This document shows positions 39,117 through 42,878 of a stretch of DNA of 42,878 nucleotides, in pieces. The notes below the pieces were generated by a model. That model was not told the DNA's origin. It ran no database searches and saw nothing but the letters and a program-made list of their open reading frames with translations. How positions within the stretch are numbered: position 1 is the first letter of the stretch; every line of letters begins with the position of its first letter. Where the stretch lies: positions 1 through 42,878 of the forward strand of contig JAILOI010000035.1 in the NCBI GenBank assembly GCA_024690885.1. The letters are read 5' to 3'. A program made the position numbers and the translations under genes. Source of the stretch: Lachnospiraceae bacterium (GTDB lineage Bacteria; Bacillota; Clostridia; Lachnospirales; Lachnospiraceae).

Positions 39117-41372
39117 TTATATCGTTGGGTTCAAGCGCTCGCATAAGCCGGAATAGCGCCTGGCCTGGTTGGTATTTCGTACCATATGCTCAAACACTGC
39201 CAAATCCCCCACCATGACACAACACTGCTTGGCACGGGTGATGGCTGTATAAATCAAGTTTCGATTCATCAGCATCTGTGGCCCCGGAAGCAACGGAATC
39301 ACCACTGCCGGGTATTCACTACCCTGGGATTTATGGATGGTGATGGCATATGCATGTTCCAATTCGTCCACCTGCTTGTAGGGGTATTCCACCATCTTGC
39401 CTTCGTCATATTCCACCCACATGGAGCTGGTGTAATCATTCATCTCACGTACAATTCCCATATCTCCATTGAAGACACCGCACCCCTTGTCCACCGGAAT
39501 CTTGTACTTGCCCTGAATCTCCCACTCAATCTGATAGTTATTCTTGATCTGCATGACCTTGTCTCCCTCTCGGAAGATTCGCTCGCCAAATTCTCGCTCC
39601 GCTTTGCCATCAGCAGGGGGATTCAAATACTGCTGTAAAATCTTGTTGAGGCGTTCCACGCCCAGCAATCCCTTGCGCGTCGGTGTCAACACCTGGATAT
39701 CGTTGGGGGATGCGTGAACATACTTGGGCATGTTCTCTTGCACCAACTTAATTACAACGGAAATAATATGGTCCGCATCCGGTCGCTGCATGAAGAAAAA
39801 GTCCTTGCTCTTGTTGTCAATCGTAACTGCTTCCCCCCGCTGAATCTTGTGGGCATTGACCACGATGTCACTCTGGGTTGCCTGCCGGAAGATTTTCTCC
39901 AAGCGCACCACCGAGAAGACCCGGGATTCAATAATATCCCGCAACACATTGCCGGGACCTACGCTTGGCAACTGATTGATATCTCCCACTAAGATCAGTC
40001 GGGTTCCTCCCGGAATTGCCCGAAGCAGGGCGTACATCAAGGTAATATCCACCATGGAAACCTCGTCAATGATGATGACATCCGTCTCCAATGGATTCTG
40101 TTCGTTGCGCTGGAAAAAGGAGACCTCTTCACTGGCATCCTCGCTATCTTCTCCCACTTTACCATTGACCTCTAACATACGGTGAATGGTGCGGGCTTCA
40201 TATCCGGTCGCCTCACTCATTCGCTTCGCCGCACGTCCGGTTGGGGCTGCCAGGAAAATATCCTTGCCTTCCCGCTCGAAGTACTTAATGATGGCGCGAA
40301 TGGTGGTGGTTTTACCGGTACCCGGTCCACCGGTCAGCACAAATACGCCATGTGCCACCGCACCATGTACCGCTTCCTTCTGGCGCTCATCCAGGGTCAT
40401 ATCTTCTTCCTTCTCAATGGACGCAATCACCCCATCCACCATAAGATCCGGTGCATCGTAGTCAGCATCCAACTGAGTCAGAAGCTGGGCCGTCGCAGAT
40501 TCCATATGGTAAAAGCTATATGCGTAAACAGCTTCCCCCTTAATCACCACCTTCTTATCGATGGCCATATTCATTAGATTCGCTTCCAAATATTCCGGTT
40601 CTACCCGCAGAAGCTCATACGCCTCTGTCAGCAGTTCATCCTTGGGCAGATAGGTATGTCCGTTCTGGGTGGCCTGTAATAAAACATAGAGCAATCCGCT
40701 TCGCACGCGGAATTCCGAGTCGGTGCGAATACCAATCCTTGAGGCAATCTCATCTGCAATCTTAAATCCGATACCGCGGATATCTTCCGCCATCTTGTAG
40801 GGGTTCTCTTCCACAACCTTATAGAGGTCGGGTCCATATTCCTGGTAGATTTTCACCGACAGATTGTTGTTGATTCCGTACTGTGCCAGAAACATCATAG
40901 CTTCACGGAGATCACGCTTCTCCACCATCTGGTCTGCAATATCCATGGCCATACGTTCACTGATGCCCTTGACCTCTGCTAAGCGCTCCGGTTCTTCTTC
41001 CATCACCCGAAACGTATCCGCCTTGAACTTCTTGACGATGCGGATGGCCAACGCCGGTCCAATCCCCTTGATGGCTCCGCTTCCCAGATAACGCTTGATT
41101 TCCTCGACGCCCTTGGGCGCCACCGTCTGAAAGCGGCTCATCTTAAACTGCATGCCGTAGTTTACATGGTTGGTATATTCCCCTTCCATCTCTACATTCA
41201 CGCCCTCGGTAATTCCCGGGAAGATGCCCACACAGGTAATGGCACTGGAATCCTCCAGGGCCTCTTCTACTTCCTCCGGAAGCAGCCCCTCCGGCACCAC
41301 AACGAGTACCGCATAGGAGTTCTCCTCGTTCTTATATATGATATGTTCGATATATCCGTTTAATTTTTCCAT
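39117..41372 (-). CDS. recD2: RecD2-like ATP-dependent 5'-3' DNA helicase, 751 aa
   Basis: A superfamily 1B helicase. The N-terminal part has an OB-like segment and helix-hairpin-helix repeats (about 93-210: KRYLGSGAIKGIGPALA, MAEDIRGIGFKIADEIA). Walker A is GGPGTGKT at 348-355, followed by DVIIIDEVSMVD (motif II), LVGDINQLPSVGPG (motif III) and the C-terminal YAITIHKSQGSEYPAVVIP and NLIYTAITRAK motifs. RecD2 works without RecBC in Firmicutes, in replication-fork repair and mismatch-related steps. In related genomes recD2 is often close to comFC; here the orphan binding-protein gene lies between, in opposite orientation. Confidence 0.95.
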   Translation of the reverse strand: MEKLNGYIEHIIYKNEENSYAVLVVVPEGLLPEEVEEALEDSSAITCVGIFPGITEGVNVEMEGEYTNHVNYGMQFKMSRFQTVAPKGVEEIKRYLGSGAIKGIGPALAIRIVKKFKADTFRVMEEEPERLAEVKGISERMAMDIADQMVEKRDLREAMMFLAQYGINNNLSVKIYQEYGPDLYKVVEENPYKMAEDIRGIGFKIADEIASRIGIRTDSEFRVRSGLLYVLLQATQNGHTYLPKDELLTEAYELLRVEPEYLEANLMNMAIDKKVVIKGEAVYAYSFYHMESATAQLLTQLDADYDAPDLMVDGVIASIEKEEDMTLDERQKEAVHGAVAHGVFVLTGGPGTGKTTTIRAIIKYFEREGKDIFLAAPTGRAAKRMSEATGYEARTIHRMLEVNGKVGEDSEDASEEVSFFQRNEQNPLETDVIIIDEVSMVDITLMYALLRAIPGGTRLILVGDINQLPSVGPGNVLRDIIESRVFSVVRLEKIFRQATQSDIVVNAHKIQRGEAVTIDNKSKDFFFMQRPDADHIISVVIKLVQENMPKYVHASPNDIQVLTPTRKGLLGVERLNKILQQYLNPPADGKAEREFGERIFREGDKVMQIKNNYQIEWEIQGKYKIPVDKGCGVFNGDMGIVREMNDYTSSMWVEYDEGKMVEYPYKQVDELEHAYAITIHKSQGSEYPAVVIPLLPGPQMLMNRNLIYTAITRAKQCCVMVGDLAVFEHMVRNTNQARRYSGLCERLNPTI

Positions 41373-41541
41373 GAGGATATCATATCATATTCCCGCAAAA
41401 AACAATCATGTTTTCCTTTAATTCAAGCCATCCATTCCACCTTGCCAAATCTTGTGAACTACAGGTTCAATCACAATCAAATGCAACAGATCTATAATTT
41501 CTGTATAAAATCTTTTTTTACTCACAAAGGAGGACAAAACT

Positions 41542-42331
41542 ATGGATGAAAGAGTAAAAGAAACACAGCAATGGCTTGGTTGTGGCGCTTCAAATTGAAC
41601 TTGGAATCGCAAGCCCAACCGGATACTTTGGTGATGCGACTGCAGCTGCATACAACAAGCACAAAATCAAATATGGAGATACAGACTCCGGCAAGAACTT
41701 AGTTCGCATATTGCAGCACGCTTTATTCTGTAAAGGTTATAATCCAACTGCCGTTTCAGGCTACTTCGGGGATGAAACACTAAAGGCAGTAAAGAAAGTG
41801 CAAACGGATGCGGGATTCTCCGCGAGTTCATTATCTAACGAGGTGTCTGCGAAGGTGTTTAAACAGATTTTATCTTCCGATGCATTGGTATTAGTTGCAG
41901 GTGGCGATAGTATGATTCGCAAAATACAGCAAACACTGAATCGTGAATATAGCAATCTGTTTGACCTAATCCCATGCGACGGTAAGTATAACGCAGCAAC
42001 CAACAAGGCACTTATATATGCATTCCAAATAGAAGGCGGCATGGATAAAGATGCTTCTCAAGACGAAGGGCTAAACAACTATACGGAGGTCGCCATCAAA
42101 ATTGTTATTCGTGATCAAATGACAACCGACGAGGTTCAGGAGTATTATAATTATAAAGAGTACCTAATTAAGCAAAAGGGCAAAGCATACGCAGATGAAT
42201 TTTTCGATGCACTCGGGGGCCTTACCACATCAAACGCTCAAATCATTGTTAGAGATTTGCTAATTATTGGATTATGCTTTATATTATTTACATTGATAAA
42301 AAAGGGGTTAAGCTTTCTACTCGTCCTGTAG
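41542..42331 (+). pseudogene. Peptidoglycan-binding repeat protein with N-terminal frameshift/deletion
   Basis: A good site AAAGGAGG and ATG (41542) open a frame MDERVKETQQWLG that stops at a TGA after 18 codons; a second frame takes over inside it (ALQIELGIASPTGYFG) and runs to a TAG at 42331. In relatives I recall, MDE..KxTQQWL is joined to ALQIELGI by about 25-30 residues, so a deletion with frameshift is likely. The second frame has peptidoglycan-binding-like repeats (FGDATAAA, LQHALFCKGYNP...GYFGDETLKAVKKVQ, IQQTLNREY...NKALIYAFQIE). In place of the usual C-terminal hydrolase domain there is a linker and a membrane helix (about residues 224-250 of that frame). A rescued shorter protein cannot be excluded. 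Confidence 0.6.
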
Positions 42332-42339
42332 CAAAAAGA

Positions 42340-42360
42340 GAGGGAGCTAACAGCTCCCTC
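42340..42360. terminator. Hairpin after the peptidoglycan-binding remnant
   Basis: Perfect nine-pair stem GAGGGAGCT/AGCTCCCTC with a three-base loop. A clear T run follows only on the minus strand; on the plus strand the tail is ATATTAT, so plus-strand termination may be partial. Confidence 0.6.
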
Positions 42361-42380
42361 ATATTATAGGTTCAACGATT

Positions 42381-42878
42381 ATGCGAATTCGATTATTAGT
42401 TAGTATTGATTTTTTTGCTCGACAAATGGAATATAACGATAAGTCAAGGATTACGGGCACTTGCGTACTGGATTTTCTATTTGGCCTTATTGTTGGTCTA
42501 GCTACAATTATTCTTGTTGCTAGTTGGATGGCTTTCCATTATATTGACACACAAACAATTGTTTATTATCTTCTTCTTTTACTTGCCTTTAGCCTATTCC
42601 TTTATGTGAATCATTTTTTTAAAGGCTATTCCTCAGTTGCTTCTTTTATTATTCACCATAAGCATCATGTTTCACTAGATGAATCCAAAGGAATAACTAT
42701 TGAGTATTTGTTTTGTGAAGATTACTATTATAAAATCATAAACAATTCACCAAAGCAAAAAAAGTGCCCATACAAAAAAATCCACAAACTCTTTATCGAA
42801 GAAAATATTATTAGTGATAGCTACGGGTTGTATATCGAGCGAAAATATATTGATGATAACCAGTTTAATCAACTCAAA
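42381..42878 (+). CDS. YcxB-like two-span membrane protein, N-terminal part
   Basis: An open frame of 166 codons runs off the window's end. After 30 polar residues come two hydrophobic segments (about 31-52, FLFGLIVGLATIILVASWM, and about 61-80, VYYLLLLLAFSLFLYVNHFF), then a soluble part with EYLFCEDYYYKII and KKIHKLFIEEN...YGLYIERKYI. This layout fits YcxB-type proteins of unknown function. The start is uncertain as no clear ribosome site precedes ATG. The DNA is AT-rich, as is the remnant upstream, unlike most of the window. Confidence 0.6.
   Translation, partial: MRIRLLVSIDFFARQMEYNDKSRITGTCVLDFLFGLIVGLATIILVASWMAFHYIDTQTIVYYLLLLLAFSLFLYVNHFFKGYSSVASFIIHHKHHVSLDESKGITIEYLFCEDYYYKIINNSPKQKKCPYKKIHKLFIEENIISDSYGLYIERKYIDDNQFNQLK

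Noticed and set aside
1-42878. CRISPR array, tRNA, rRNA, insertion sequence or prophage genes
   Set aside because: No regularly spaced repeats, tRNA-like cloverleaf, transposase motif or phage structural gene was seen on either strand; a tool-based scan would be more sensitive.

Overview
The window looks like chromosomal DNA of a motile, Gram-positive anaerobe of the Clostridia, most likely a Lachnospiraceae member. This rests on gene style rather than a marker gene: AGGAGG-type ribosome binding sites throughout, lipoprotein substrate-binding proteins, a PadR/DUF1700/DUF4097 operon, the recD2, comF and yvyF neighbourhood, a five-gene feo operon with a FeoB-associated Cys-rich peptide, and a HipA-like kinase of a type common in gut Firmicutes. 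The genus cannot be fixed from the sequence. Most genes lie on the minus strand. No rRNA, tRNA, CRISPR array, insertion sequence or prophage was seen, and no gene-free stretch exceeds about 300 bases.

Layout. 1-6.8 kb: the end of an L,D-transpeptidase-like gene, an HD-domain hydrolase, a 610-residue protein with two predicted helix-turn-helix domains and a histone-like linker, a chemotaxis receptor and an S9 peptidase. 6.9-14.8 kb: a starch/maltodextrin operon read leftwards (LacI regulator, intracellular GH13 enzyme, solute-binding lipoprotein, two permeases, secreted GH13 amylase), with a consensus-like promoter, two matching LacI-type operators and a strong terminator. 14.8-18.6 kb: the PadR-DUF1700-DUF4097 operon with a large palindrome on its promoter, an anchored C39-like peptidase and a YdcF/DUF218 membrane protein. 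18.6-26.9 kb: a long leftward run of a 44-residue membrane peptide, DUF4422 and two GT2 glycosyltransferases, valS, deoC, cdd, a 51-residue peptide and a zinc-ribbon/TPR membrane protein.

26.9-28.7 kb: a HipBA-like module (an XRE protein with an extra C-terminal domain plus a HipA-like kinase) with its own promoter and paired operators, lying between glycosyltransferase genes. 28.7-29.8 kb: another GT2 gene. 29.8-33.7 kb: the ferrous-iron operon feoA-feoA-feoB-HMA protein-Cys-rich peptide, divergent from a DtxR-family regulator, with dyads at the feo promoter. 33.7-37.3 kb: pyk and arcC, then yvyF and comFC. 37.5-41.4 kb: an orphan substrate-binding lipoprotein on the plus strand, then recD2. 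41.5 kb to the end: a frameshifted peptidoglycan-binding protein gene and the start of a YcxB-like membrane protein, in visibly AT-richer DNA.

The best candidates for little-described biology are the HipBA-like module at 26.9-28.6 kb, the double-HTH protein at 1.1-2.9 kb, the mixed glycosyltransferase/valS/deo/TPR operon with its two tiny membrane or acidic peptides, and several well-formed but unassigned operators. All functional calls are by reading motifs; no database search was run.
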